Shown: positions 56,625 through 64,000 of the stretch, piece by piece
Position numbering within the stretch: position 1 is the stretch's first letter
Layout: every line of letters begins with the position of its first letter
Origin: Alphaproteobacteria bacterium
GTDB taxonomy: Bacteria; Pseudomonadota; Alphaproteobacteria; Rhizobiales; Methyloligellaceae
Assembly (NCBI GenBank): GCA_016869535.1
Contig: VGDX01000001.1
Coordinates: 186,001-250,000, forward strand
Direction: 5' to 3'
DNA length: 64,000 bases
Program-made: the position numbers and the translations under genes
Notes under the pieces: generated by a model
The model's database searches: none
What the model saw: only the letters and a program-made list of their open reading frames with translations
Told to the model about the DNA's origin: nothing

Positions 56625-57452
56625 ATGTCTTTTCGAGTGCGGCACATTTCTTTGGCGGTCTTGGCCGCCGTTCTACTCACCGTCCTGGCCTTGACCGGCC
56701 TGAAGGCTAAAGCTCAGGAAGAGAGTCCGGCGCTTTGGAGCGCTGAGACACCCTGCGAAAATTACCGCCACCCTTACGAAGCCGATCTCTGCCAGCAATG
56801 GCGCCAGGCACAAGCGGCTGAAGAAACGGCACTGGCGGATAAGCAGACCGCGACCGCCACGCAGCGCGCGGCGCGGCATGCCTGGTTGCAGACTTTGATT
56901 GCGGCTGCGGTAGCAACCCTATTGTCGCTGATCGGGCTTGCTCTGCTTGCCGGGGCATATGTCATTTGGAGGGCTGCCCGTGCCTTCGAACAGGCGCGCC
57001 GGCAGGAGCTTAGGGCCTATGTCGACGTGGACAAGCTCGAGTTTGTCGAAGCGCCGGAGACAGAGGGCATCGTCAAGATCAAGCTCGTGTTCAAGAACAG
57101 CGGCCAAACGCCTGCCTTCGATCAGCGCAGCGCCGCCGAAGTCAAGGTTCACGAGCCGGAAGATGGCGCGGAGGTTCCCATAATGCCGTTGCCGGATCGC
57201 GCGGCGAATTCAGGCACGCAGCGGCTAGGGCGCGACGCGATCAGCGCCAGCATCGTCGAGTGCAAAGCGACCCGCAACATCGCCGATCGTGTGAGCAAGG
57301 GCAATGCGGTGATCCTGGTGTGGGGATGGACGGAATATGTCGATATTTTCGACCAGGAGCGGAAGACGGCGTTCCATTATGTCTGCGATGCCGAGACGCT
57401 CAAATCGGGCCTGATCTTCAAGCCCGTGCAGCGGAGCGACGAGATCACCTGA
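56625..57452 (+). CDS. Membrane-anchored protein of unknown function
   Basis: The protein has 275 residues. A hydrophobic start (about 1-27) is followed by a cysteine-containing segment (PCENYRHPYEADLCQQW) and an Ala/Gln/Thr-rich coiled coil. A second helix (about 92-117, LIAAAVATLLSLIGLALLAGAYVIW) comes next, then a soluble C-terminal domain starting AYVDVDKLEF with KNSGQTPAF. I recall such proteins in rhizobia but not a function. Confidence 0.7.
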   Translation: MSFRVRHISLAVLAAVLLTVLALTGLKAKAQEESPALWSAETPCENYRHPYEADLCQQWRQAQAAEETALADKQTATATQRAARHAWLQTLIAAAVATLLSLIGLALLAGAYVIWRAARAFEQARRQELRAYVDVDKLEFVEAPETEGIVKIKLVFKNSGQTPAFDQRSAAEVKVHEPEDGAEVPIMPLPDRAANSGTQRLGRDAISASIVECKATRNIADRVSKGNAVILVWGWTEYVDIFDQERKTAFHYVCDAETLKSGLIFKPVQRSDEIT

Positions 57453-57473
57453 TCCGCCCGCCGGAAAAAATGC

Positions 57474-57498
57474 CAGCGGGCCGCGACGGCCCGCTGGG
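57474..57498 (-). terminator. Rho-independent terminator of the small secreted protein
   Basis: A perfect 10-bp stem CCAGCGGGCC/GGCCCGCTGG with a 5-base loop. Read on the minus strand it is followed by CATTTTTT. It lies 14 bp beyond the minus-strand stop codon. Confidence 0.75.
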
Positions 57499-57511
57499 CT
57501 AACGCCTTCTG

Positions 57512-57736
57512 CTAGCAGTCGTATCTCCATACGCCACGGCGATTAAGCCGCCAAAAGCAGTGCGAGCGATGGGGCGGACCCCAGCCATAAGCGTAAGGCG
57601 GGACGTAGCCGGTATAACCAGGCGTCCACCAGCAGGCACCGGGGCCGCAGCGCCAGCGCGCATCGGCATCGCCGGTCTGGGTGATGACCAACAACCCGGC
57701 AGCTAAGGCAAGAAGAACAAACAGATTTTTGACCAC
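57512..57736 (-). CDS. Small secreted Cys/aromatic-rich protein
   Basis: The protein has 74 residues from GTG 57736, which has GGAGG 6 bases upstream. The longer frame from 57799 has no such site. A signal peptide (about 1-26) is followed by a mature part dense in Trp, Tyr, Pro and Gly with four Cys (RCGPGACWWTPGYTGYVPPY, HCFWRLNRRGVWRYDC). This suits a small disulfide-bonded periplasmic or extracellular protein. It resembles GCG-type small rhizobial secreted proteins. Function unknown. Confidence 0.75.
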   Translation of the reverse strand: MVKNLFVLLALAAGLLVITQTGDADARWRCGPGACWWTPGYTGYVPPYAYGWGPPHRSHCFWRLNRRGVWRYDC

Positions 57737-57898
57737 GTGGGTCCTCCTTTTGACGACAGTCGTTAGGCCGCGGAGCATAGCAAATCGCGCGCCCCACACG
57801 CGAGCCCCGGCGCAATCGCGGTTAAAATCGGCGGCTTCGCGCGTCCCTTTTACAGGGAAACTCTACCGGTATTGCGCGTTTTTGCCCGGAAACACGCC

Positions 57899-60052
57899 AT
57901 GTCGGCGGGCGCACCCCCGGAAACCCGCAAAATCACGCTTTCGCGTTCCGCCAGGGCCGCCGATCGTCTAGGCTCATCCCTCATGTCGCCCCGCTCAGCC
58001 CTCCCCCTGTTCACCAAGCCCTCGGATCAGCGCACGGCGATCCTGCAAGGCCTGCTCATCGCCGCCATCGTCATCACCGGCCTCTATGTCGGGCGCGACG
58101 TGCTGCTCCCGCTCGCGCTTGCCATCCTGCTCGCCTTCGTGCTGTCGCCGCCGCTGCTCTTCCTCCGCAAGCTCAAAGTGCCGCGCGTCGCCGCCGTCGC
58201 CATCGTCGTCGCCTTTGCCTTCGCCATCATCTTCGCGCTCGGCTGGCTGTTGTCGCGCGAGGCGACGCAACTCGCCGCCGATCTGCCCGCCTATCAGCAG
58301 GCGCTCAGCGAAAAGATCAAAGGCTTACGCGATAGCACCTCCGCCTCGCCCGTGTTCAAGAAAGCCGGCGAGGTCGTCTCCAAACTGGAAGAGCAGCTGC
58401 TCGAACCCGAGGCCGACGGGCAGGCGCCGGACGCCGCCGTCACGCCCGCGCCGCCGCGAGCCGAACTCGAAGACGCACGCGATGACGACAAGCCGATCCA
58501 GGTCGAGATCACCGCGCGCGAGCCGACCGGCTTCGAGCTCTTCCGCCGCATCGCCGGCACGGTGCTGCCGCCGCTCGCCATCGCCGGCATCGTGCTGATC
58601 TTCGTCGTGTTCATCCTCCTGAAGCGCGAAGATTTGCGCGACCGCCTCATCCGGCTCGCGGGCTCCTCCGACATGCAGCGCGCCACCACCACCATGAACG
58701 ACGCGGCGCACCGCTTGAGCAAATTCTTCCTGCGCCAGCTCCTGATCAACTCCGCCTACGGCGCCTTCATGACGCTCGCGCTGTGGTCGATCGGCATACC
58801 GAGCCCGATCGTGTGGGGCGCGCTCGCCGCGTTGATGCGCTTCGTGCCGTTCATCGGCTCCTATATCGCCGCCATACCGCCCATGCTGCTCGCCGCCATG
58901 ATCGATCCCGGCTGGTCGATGGTGGCGCTGGTGCTTGCGCTCTACGTGGTCGGCGAGATGGTCATGGGCCAGGTGATCGAGCCCTTGGTGTTCGGCCGCG
59001 GCACCGGCGTGTCGCCGCTCGCGCTCGTAGTCTCGACCGTGTTCTGGACGTGGTTATGGGGGCCGCTCGGGCTGGTGCTCGCTTATCCGCTCACCGTCTG
59101 CCTCGCCGTGCTCGGGCGGCATGTCGAGGGCCTGCAATTCTTCGACGTGCTGTTGTCGAACGAGCCGGCGCTGACGCCGGAGCAGAGCTTCTATCAGCGC
59201 ACGCTGTCTGGCGACGCGGCCGAGGCCACTTACGAGGCCGAACTCGCGCTGAAGGACGAGAGCCTGCAGGCCTATCTCGGCACGGTGGCGCTTGGCGGGC
59301 TGAAGCTTGCCGGGCGCGACGCGGCGGCCGGGCGGCTCGACGCCGAGCAGGCGGAGCGGATCGGCGCCACGGTCAAGGAGATGCTGGAAGACCTCGCCGA
59401 TTTTGAGCCGCGCCGCTGGTTCGCCAAGCTTCGCGGCAAGCCCAAGAATGGCGACAAGGAGGAACAGAGCGGGCTCGCTTCGCTCGAAGGGAACGAGGAG
59501 GAGGAAGAAGAAGAGACGCTGCCGGTGATCGAGCGCTCGGAGCTGGCGCCGGGTTGGGTGGTTGAGCACCCGGTGCTCGCCATCGGCGCGCGGAACCCGC
59601 TCGACGAGGCGGCCGCCGCCATGCTCGCCGCCGTATTGAACAAGCGGGGGCTGGCCGCCAAGGCGCTGCCGGCCGAGACTTTGTCAGCGGGGCACATCGC
59701 TTCGCTGCATGGCACGGAGTCAAAGCTCGTCTGCATCTCTTATCTTGGGCTCGGCAAGGGCCCGGCGCCGATCCGCTATCTCGTGCGGCGCCTGAGGCGC
59801 ATCCTGCCTGAGGGCACGCTCATTCTCGTTGCCTGCTGGACCGACGAGGATCACGCCAAGGATGTGCTTGAGCGGCTCAAAGTGGCCGAGGCCGACGCCT
59901 ATGCCACGTCTTTGAGCGGCGCGGTCGAGATCTGCGTCAAGGCGGCGCGCGGCGAGCTGAAGGCCGAGAAGGCGGAAGCGGAAGATGAGGAGGAGGGCGG
60001 AACGCCCGACGCCCCGCCGCCGCGCAAACCGGCACCGCGCCGCGTGGCTTAA
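57899..60052 (+). CDS. AI-2E/PerM family transporter with long C-terminal extension
   Basis: The protein has 717 residues from ATG 57899. ATG 57983 and TTG 57872 are also possible. The N-terminal two thirds is a PerM/AI-2E transporter with about eight helices and a large loop (GRDVLLPLALAILLAFVLSP, GIPSPIVWGALAALMRFVPFIGSYIAAIP, VIEPLVFGRGTGVSPLALV). The C-terminal part (about 420-717) is soluble and acidic. It has a Glu run near 525 and a segment from about 555 (HPVLAIGARNPLDEAAAAML, KLVCISYLGLG, LILVACWTDEDHA) that looks like a B12-binding-like Rossmann fold. Confidence 0.85.
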   Translation: MSAGAPPETRKITLSRSARAADRLGSSLMSPRSALPLFTKPSDQRTAILQGLLIAAIVITGLYVGRDVLLPLALAILLAFVLSPPLLFLRKLKVPRVAAVAIVVAFAFAIIFALGWLLSREATQLAADLPAYQQALSEKIKGLRDSTSASPVFKKAGEVVSKLEEQLLEPEADGQAPDAAVTPAPPRAELEDARDDDKPIQVEITAREPTGFELFRRIAGTVLPPLAIAGIVLIFVVFILLKREDLRDRLIRLAGSSDMQRATTTMNDAAHRLSKFFLRQLLINSAYGAFMTLALWSIGIPSPIVWGALAALMRFVPFIGSYIAAIPPMLLAAMIDPGWSMVALVLALYVVGEMVMGQVIEPLVFGRGTGVSPLALVVSTVFWTWLWGPLGLVLAYPLTVCLAVLGRHVEGLQFFDVLLSNEPALTPEQSFYQRTLSGDAAEATYEAELALKDESLQAYLGTVALGGLKLAGRDAAAGRLDAEQAERIGATVKEMLEDLADFEPRRWFAKLRGKPKNGDKEEQSGLASLEGNEEEEEEETLPVIERSELAPGWVVEHPVLAIGARNPLDEAAAAMLAAVLNKRGLAAKALPAETLSAGHIASLHGTESKLVCISYLGLGKGPAPIRYLVRRLRRILPEGTLILVACWTDEDHAKDVLERLKVAEADAYATSLSGAVEICVKAARGELKAEKAEAEDEEEGGTPDAPPPRKPAPRRVA

Positions 60053-60076
60053 AGCACATCGTGGGGATTTTCGCCG

Positions 60077-61759
60077 CTACAAAATAAAATCGCCCTTCAC
60101 CAGACTGCCGACGTCCACCCTGATCTCGAAATCAACCTTACCGTCGCCGTTGACGTCGCCCTGGATGGTGACCTTCGAGCCGTGGTCGTTATAACGCAGT
60201 TCTCCGGCCTTGCCGCTGAATTTATCGACGCCGATGAATGAGAATTTCTGATTGCCGCCGTTCTTGGTATTGGCGTCGATGTCCTCGAGGTCGATCTTGT
60301 CGTTCTGGCCGCGCGAAAAATCCTTAATCGTGTCGCGGTTATTACCGGACTTAGTCTCGGAAATATCGTTGAAGTCGAACCGATCGGCGTCGAATCCACC
60401 TGTGAGGATATCGAGCCCCTTGCCGCCGACTAGGATGTCCTTGCCAGCATCGCCGCGCAGAGTGTCGTTGCCCGACCCGCCATCAAGCGTGTCATTAGCA
60501 TCGTCGCCTCTCAGCGCGTCGTTGCCGGAACCTCCCTTGATAATGTCTTTGCCGGCATCGCCGCGCAGAGTGTCGTTCCCCGACCCGCCATCAAGCGTGT
60601 CATTGCCGCCGTTGCCGCGCAAAATGTCATCATTTATGCCGCCGGTGATTTGGTCGTTGGCAGAGCCGCCGAAGAGCTGGTCGCCGAAGGCCTGCGGACC
60701 CCCTTTGATGATAGTCGGGACATTGGGCGCTTTGATGATAGCCGAGCCGGCGGTGTTGGTCTGGTCGGCGGTGATGATGACTTTGTCGTTGGGGCTCCAG
60801 TTCTGGAATGTAAAGTTTGAAAGATCGATATCCGGTGACAAGTTCGCGTCCGAATGGCCGGATTGGATATTCGCAGGATTAGCCCACACCTCGAATGTAT
60901 TCGCATCAGAGTCGCCGACGACAGTCGAATTGGGTGCGATGTGATCGTTGCTAAAGAAATTGCCGCCGCCAAATTTGAGATCGCTCGCGCCGTTAAAAAC
61001 GATCTTGTTGATCCAGAAGATCGAGGCGTAGGAGAAATCGTTGTTGCCTCGCGCCTCGATGGTGTTGATTTCGCCCGTGACCGGTGCTGTGTTGAAGTTC
61101 GATTCTGTGCCGACGATGGTAACAGGCCGGGGATTGGCCGGCGGTGGAATCACATTGGCCAGGAAGACGAACGTATCGTTTCCGGTTGGCACATTGCTAT
61201 TCGGTGTCCCTCCCGCCATGACGGTAAGGCCTGACTTGTCGAGAAAGATGGTATCGTCGCCGCTGCCGCCATAGAGGTTGTCCTGTCCACCCCAGCCGTG
61301 GATTACCTGGTCACCGTGTATAGTTTCATTTTCGTTCGGCGCGATAAAACCGAAGCCATCAAACCAGGTCTCAACGAAATCCGGCGAGAAGATCGAGACG
61401 TTACCGAGCGGCTGCGCAGCCTGCGTCTGAGAGTCGAGGACAAGAGCGCCGGTAGAGCTGAAAATCTTGAAGTTGATGTCTCCGCCTTGATCGAGAATAC
61501 GAAAGCCGCCGCTCAAGGCGAAGTGATAATGCTCAACATTATCGAAGCCGGGCGGGTCGAGGTTCTCCGGGCTGTTTTTCTCGGGTAGGCGAAACTCGAT
61601 TCTCGAATTGTCGGCGAAGGTGACAATATACTTGTATCCTTCAAACGATGATACAACTTCGAAGGTCGTGGACGCGATCTCGGCTTGTGGTTTGAAGCCG
61701 GTGGTGAAGCTGAAATAATCTTGGTAGCCGTCGAAGAGATTCGCCCCTGCATTGGCCAT
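60077..61759 (-). CDS. RTX (haemolysin-type calcium-binding repeat) protein
   Basis: The protein has 560 residues without a signal peptide. A beta-rich N-terminal domain (1 to about 360) is followed by GGxGxDxxx repeats: GGNGNDTLDGGSGNDTLRGD, GGSGNDALRGDDAND and GGKGLDILTGGFDADRF. The end includes GDVNGDGKVDFEIRVD and a C-terminal type I secretion signal-like tail (VKGDFIL). Such proteins leave by an ABC exporter and fold with calcium outside. No type I exporter gene lies in the window. Confidence 0.9.
   Translation of the reverse strand: MANAGANLFDGYQDYFSFTTGFKPQAEIASTTFEVVSSFEGYKYIVTFADNSRIEFRLPEKNSPENLDPPGFDNVEHYHFALSGGFRILDQGGDINFKIFSSTGALVLDSQTQAAQPLGNVSIFSPDFVETWFDGFGFIAPNENETIHGDQVIHGWGGQDNLYGGSGDDTIFLDKSGLTVMAGGTPNSNVPTGNDTFVFLANVIPPPANPRPVTIVGTESNFNTAPVTGEINTIEARGNNDFSYASIFWINKIVFNGASDLKFGGGNFFSNDHIAPNSTVVGDSDANTFEVWANPANIQSGHSDANLSPDIDLSNFTFQNWSPNDKVIITADQTNTAGSAIIKAPNVPTIIKGGPQAFGDQLFGGSANDQITGGINDDILRGNGGNDTLDGGSGNDTLRGDAGKDIIKGGSGNDALRGDDANDTLDGGSGNDTLRGDAGKDILVGGKGLDILTGGFDADRFDFNDISETKSGNNRDTIKDFSRGQNDKIDLEDIDANTKNGGNQKFSFIGVDKFSGKAGELRYNDHGSKVTIQGDVNGDGKVDFEIRVDVGSLVKGDFIL
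60443..60604. repeat. Near-identical 54-bp direct repeat inside the RTX gene
   Basis: Copies at 60443-60496 and 60551-60604 differ at only a few bases. The spacing of 108 bp is a multiple of three, consistent with the RTX unit length and with recent duplication or gene conversion. Confidence 0.8.
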
Positions 61760-61921
61760 GGCCGCCTCCCGCGGTTATCGCGCGTATGAACGGGGGACCG
61801 GGGCTTGGCGGCCGTGGGCTATCGGGTCGTTGTTGGTTGCCGACACGGGCGCCGCGCGACGGGGTACCGCGCTTAACCGATGACGATAAGCCTACGCGTT
61901 CGCGTCCGCCAGCGATTTTTT

Positions 61922-61944
61922 AAGTATTGATAACGCCAATACTT
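61922..61944. promoter_or_regulatory. Inverted repeat upstream of the RTX gene
   Basis: AAGTATTG, 7 bases, CAATACTT is a perfect 8-bp inverted repeat in an AT-rich stretch of the roughly 300-bp gap between the RTX gene and the SRAP gene. It suits an operator. The rest of the gap shows no reading frame. Confidence 0.5.
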
Positions 61945-62060
61945 TCACTTTAAGTTTATACAGCGCCGAATTCCCCAATCAAATCAAGCTTAACGGGCAA
62001 AGTTCTTGTCCAGGTTGGGCGTTACTTTGCCGCACGTAAGTCTCCGCGCGCTGTTTACCG

Positions 62061-62726
62061 TTAGACCGGCGCGTGGCACTCCGGCGTGTCGTTCTTGACG
62101 CTGTTGACGGCGCGGTTCACGGCGTAAGCCTCCATCAGCTTGGCGTCGTAAGGCTTGAGCAGGGCGCGTAATTCTTCGGATGTTGCGCCGGCGCCGAGCC
62201 AGCGATCGTAATCCTCCGGCATCAGCATCACCGGCATGCGGTCATGCACGCGGGCGACGAGATCGTTCGGGCCGCCGACGATGATGGCCGCCGACACGAT
62301 GTCCTCACCGCCCTGCCGGGTGAATTCCCACAGCCCGGCGAAGGCGAACGGCTCGAGATCCTTGCGGGTGTAGCGCCAGGGCTGCTTGCCGTCGGCGCGC
62401 TGCTCCCACTCGAAGAAGCCGGTCGCCGGGATCAGGCAGCGGCGCTTACGGAAGGCTTCGCGGAACAGCGGCTTCTCATGAACCGTCTCGGCCCGCGCAT
62501 TGATATGCGGGGCTTTCGGCTTCTCCTTCATCCAGGCGGGGATCAGGCCCCAGCGGGCCATCACCACTTCGCGCTCCCCGTCGCGCGGGTCGATGCGCAC
62601 GATGGGGATGGCGTCGGTGGGCGCGATATTGTAGCGCGGCGGGAAATTCGATTGCGGCAGGCGCGCGGCCTTGAAGGCGCGGGCGTAGATTTCCTGGGCG
62701 ATGACGAGGTCGTAACGGGCGCACAT
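62061..62726 (-). CDS. SOS response-associated peptidase (SRAP, YedK/HMCES)
   Basis: The protein has 221 residues. MCARYD gives the catalytic Cys2, which crosslinks to abasic sites. NIAPTD, MARWGLIPAWM, INARAETV, CLIPATGFFEWEQRADGK (catalytic Glu) and RVHDRMPVML (catalytic His) are all in place. It protects abasic single-stranded DNA. It lies 8 bp downstream of the SGNH hydrolase gene on the same strand. Confidence 0.95.
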   Translation of the reverse strand: MCARYDLVIAQEIYARAFKAARLPQSNFPPRYNIAPTDAIPIVRIDPRDGEREVVMARWGLIPAWMKEKPKAPHINARAETVHEKPLFREAFRKRRCLIPATGFFEWEQRADGKQPWRYTRKDLEPFAFAGLWEFTRQGGEDIVSAAIIVGGPNDLVARVHDRMPVMLMPEDYDRWLGAGATSEELRALLKPYDAKLMEAYAVNRAVNSVKNDTPECHAPV

Positions 62727-62733
62727 TCGGAAG

Positions 62734-63471
62734 CTAATCCGTGTAGATCTCCGAGCGCTTGGCGGCGAAGTCGTGGGTGGTGAGGAGGGTGGCGACAGCG
62801 CGGGCGATCTTCTCGCCGCCCGTCACCGAGGCCTCGATGGGATTGGCGTAGTCGTCCCTCTCGCTCATGATGAGCCGGAGATCGATCACCGGCAGGCCGC
62901 GCGCGAAAGCCTCGCGGGTGATCATGTCGTTATAGGCGGCAAGCGCGGTGTTGGACATGCCGGTCCGCGCGGCGTCGCTGTAGTGTGTATCGTGGATGGT
63001 GGCGATGGCGACCGGCAGCTTGCTGGCGAGCACCCCGTCGAGCATCTTGCGGTAGCTCGCGGTGAAATCCTCCCTGATTTCGTTGAGCTGCTCGAGCGCG
63101 TCGGCGACCGTGTCAGCCTCGTCCTCGAAGAAGGCTTCCAGCCCGAGCGCGTTGTCGCCGCCGACCGACAGCACGAGATGGCTCGCATCGGGGGGAAGCT
63201 GCTCGAGCTGGGTGGCGATGTCGGCATTGAGCGCGCTGTCGGCGGCAAGCACGGTCACCTGCCAGTCGCTGGGCAGAAGCGTCTTCAGTTGCGCGGCGAC
63301 ATCGGGTCCGCCCTCGGTATAGGCGGCATTGGCGAAAGCGGAATCGCCGAGCAGCACCACATGCTTGCCCGAAGCGGCTTGGGCGCGCGCCGGCAGAGCG
63401 GCGGCGCCTGCGATCAAAGCGAGGCCGGTCATCAGGCTTCGTCGTGTCAACGCGAATGGTGTGTCAGGCAT
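62734..63471 (-). CDS. SGNH/GDSL-type hydrolase with Tat-like signal
   Basis: The protein has 245 residues from ATG 63471, with GGGAGG upstream. The N-terminus TRRSLMTGLALIAGAAALPARAQA is Tat-like. Block I HVVLLGDSAFANAAY carries the nucleophile Ser, and LSVGGDNALGL approximates block III. The His/Asp block near the end is weaker. It is likely an exported esterase or lipase. Substrate unknown. Confidence 0.85.
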   Translation of the reverse strand: MPDTPFALTRRSLMTGLALIAGAAALPARAQAASGKHVVLLGDSAFANAAYTEGGPDVAAQLKTLLPSDWQVTVLAADSALNADIATQLEQLPPDASHLVLSVGGDNALGLEAFFEDEADTVADALEQLNEIREDFTASYRKMLDGVLASKLPVAIATIHDTHYSDAARTGMSNTALAAYNDMITREAFARGLPVIDLRLIMSERDDYANPIEASVTGGEKIARAVATLLTTHDFAAKRSEIYTD

Positions 63472-63536
63472 GCGTCCCTCCCGCGTGAACAGCCATCGCT
63501 TTCGCATATCTCGCCGCGTCTGTCCTCTCCCTAAAG

Positions 63537-64000
63537 TCATGCCGCCTCGGCGAGGCGATCGCGCCGCCGCTGCGCATAGCCGAAAATCAGCGTGAGCGCG
63601 GCGCCTGTCAGCAAGCTGCCGGCGAGGAAGAACAACGCGGCGCTGAAGTCGCCGGTCTCCTGACGCAAGACGCCGATGACGGCCGGCGCGATCAAACCGC
63701 CGAGATTGCCGATCGAGTTGACCAGCGCCAGTCCGGCCGCGGCGCCAAGGCCGGTGAGGATGGCTGTGGGCAGGGACCAGAAGGCGCCGAGCGCGGCATA
63801 GATGCCAATCGTGACCAGGGTGAGCGCGATCATGGTGGGGAGCAGCGGACCGCTCACGGCGGACCAGATGAAGGCGATGCCGGCAAGAGCGAGCGGCAGC
63901 GCCGTATGCCAGATGCGTTCGCCGACGCGATCCGAGCGCCGTCCCCAGATCACCATGAGGGCGGCGGCGAAGACATAAGGGATGGCGGTGAGAAAACCGA
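63537..64000 (-). CDS. MFS transporter, C-terminal part (5'-truncated by the window edge)
   Basis: The frame is open from base 64000 to its stop at 63537, about 154 residues. GFLTAIPYVFAAALMVIWGRRSDR is the MFS motif A loop with its helix, followed by about five further helices and a basic tail (RRRDRL). It belongs to the anion:cation symporter-like branch by pattern (IPY.....M..WG..SDR). Substrate unknown. The N-terminal half lies outside the window. Confidence 0.85.
   Translation of the reverse strand, partial: GFLTAIPYVFAAALMVIWGRRSDRVGERIWHTALPLALAGIAFIWSAVSGPLLPTMIALTLVTIGIYAALGAFWSLPTAILTGLGAAAGLALVNSIGNLGGLIAPAVIGVLRQETGDFSAALFFLAGSLLTGAALTLIFGYAQRRRDRLAEAA

Overview
The window reads as about 64 kb of GC-rich alphaproteobacterial chromosome, most likely from the Hyphomicrobiales (Rhizobiales). 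The grounds are the mutS-glnD-murJ-trpS order, a plsC/fur/rimI/tsaB/nfu/usp set, a Mur-type Fur without the CxxC structural cysteines, an OlsB-type ornithine-lipid acyltransferase, an HWE-family histidine kinase and a two-protein Ku/LigD end-joining locus. There are no rRNA genes, transposases, phage genes or CRISPR arrays. Two tRNAs were found: Ala-CGC and Ser-GGA.

Layout. 0-5 kb: the edge of an extensin-like lipoprotein, a 36-residue lipoprotein, then ku-ligD, where ligD is split by a one-base frame change at A-tracts. 5-9 kb: a short-chain dehydrogenase, an exported protein, tRNA-Ala, yggT and DUF167, and pyrF with an FMN reductase. 9-16 kb: heat-shock genes (dnaK-dnaJ with a probable sigma-32 promoter, then grpE and hrcA), interrupted by a methyltransferase and alkB. 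16-20 kb: olsB, a cytosolic hybrid kinase and comM. 20-26 kb: a tightly packed minus-strand housekeeping run (rph-rdgB-hemW-rsmI-yraN-gshB-NTF2-like). 26-37 kb: mutS, glnD, murJ and trpS on the plus strand. A TSUP permease and a lower-GC RES/Xre toxin-antitoxin module with its own palindromic operator lie between murJ and trpS.

37-43 kb is a mixed segment: a REP-like palindrome, a small YxIPG-repeat protein, a histidine-rich TonB-dependent receptor behind two Zur-like boxes, msrA, tRNA-Ser and small unknown proteins. 43-48 kb: plsC, an in-frame RimI-Fur reading frame, tsaB, a nitroreductase, nfu, folD and usp, all on the minus strand. 48-58 kb is rich in envelope and secreted proteins: MepA, an L,D-transpeptidase, a lipase, a CFA-synthase-like enzyme, an HWE kinase, a Tat-type carbonic anhydrase and a choloylglycine-hydrolase-like enzyme. 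58-64 kb: an AI-2E/PerM transporter with a long C-terminal extension, an RTX protein, an SRAP peptidase, an SGNH hydrolase and an MFS transporter cut by the window edge.

No single new multi-gene system stands out. The strongest unusual signals are the possible -1 frameshift in ligD, the RimI-Fur fusion frame, the RES/Xre module inserted into a conserved block, the Zur-like boxes before a histidine-rich receptor, and rph, whose best-placed start codon is ATC. Functions come from reading motifs by eye; no database search was run.
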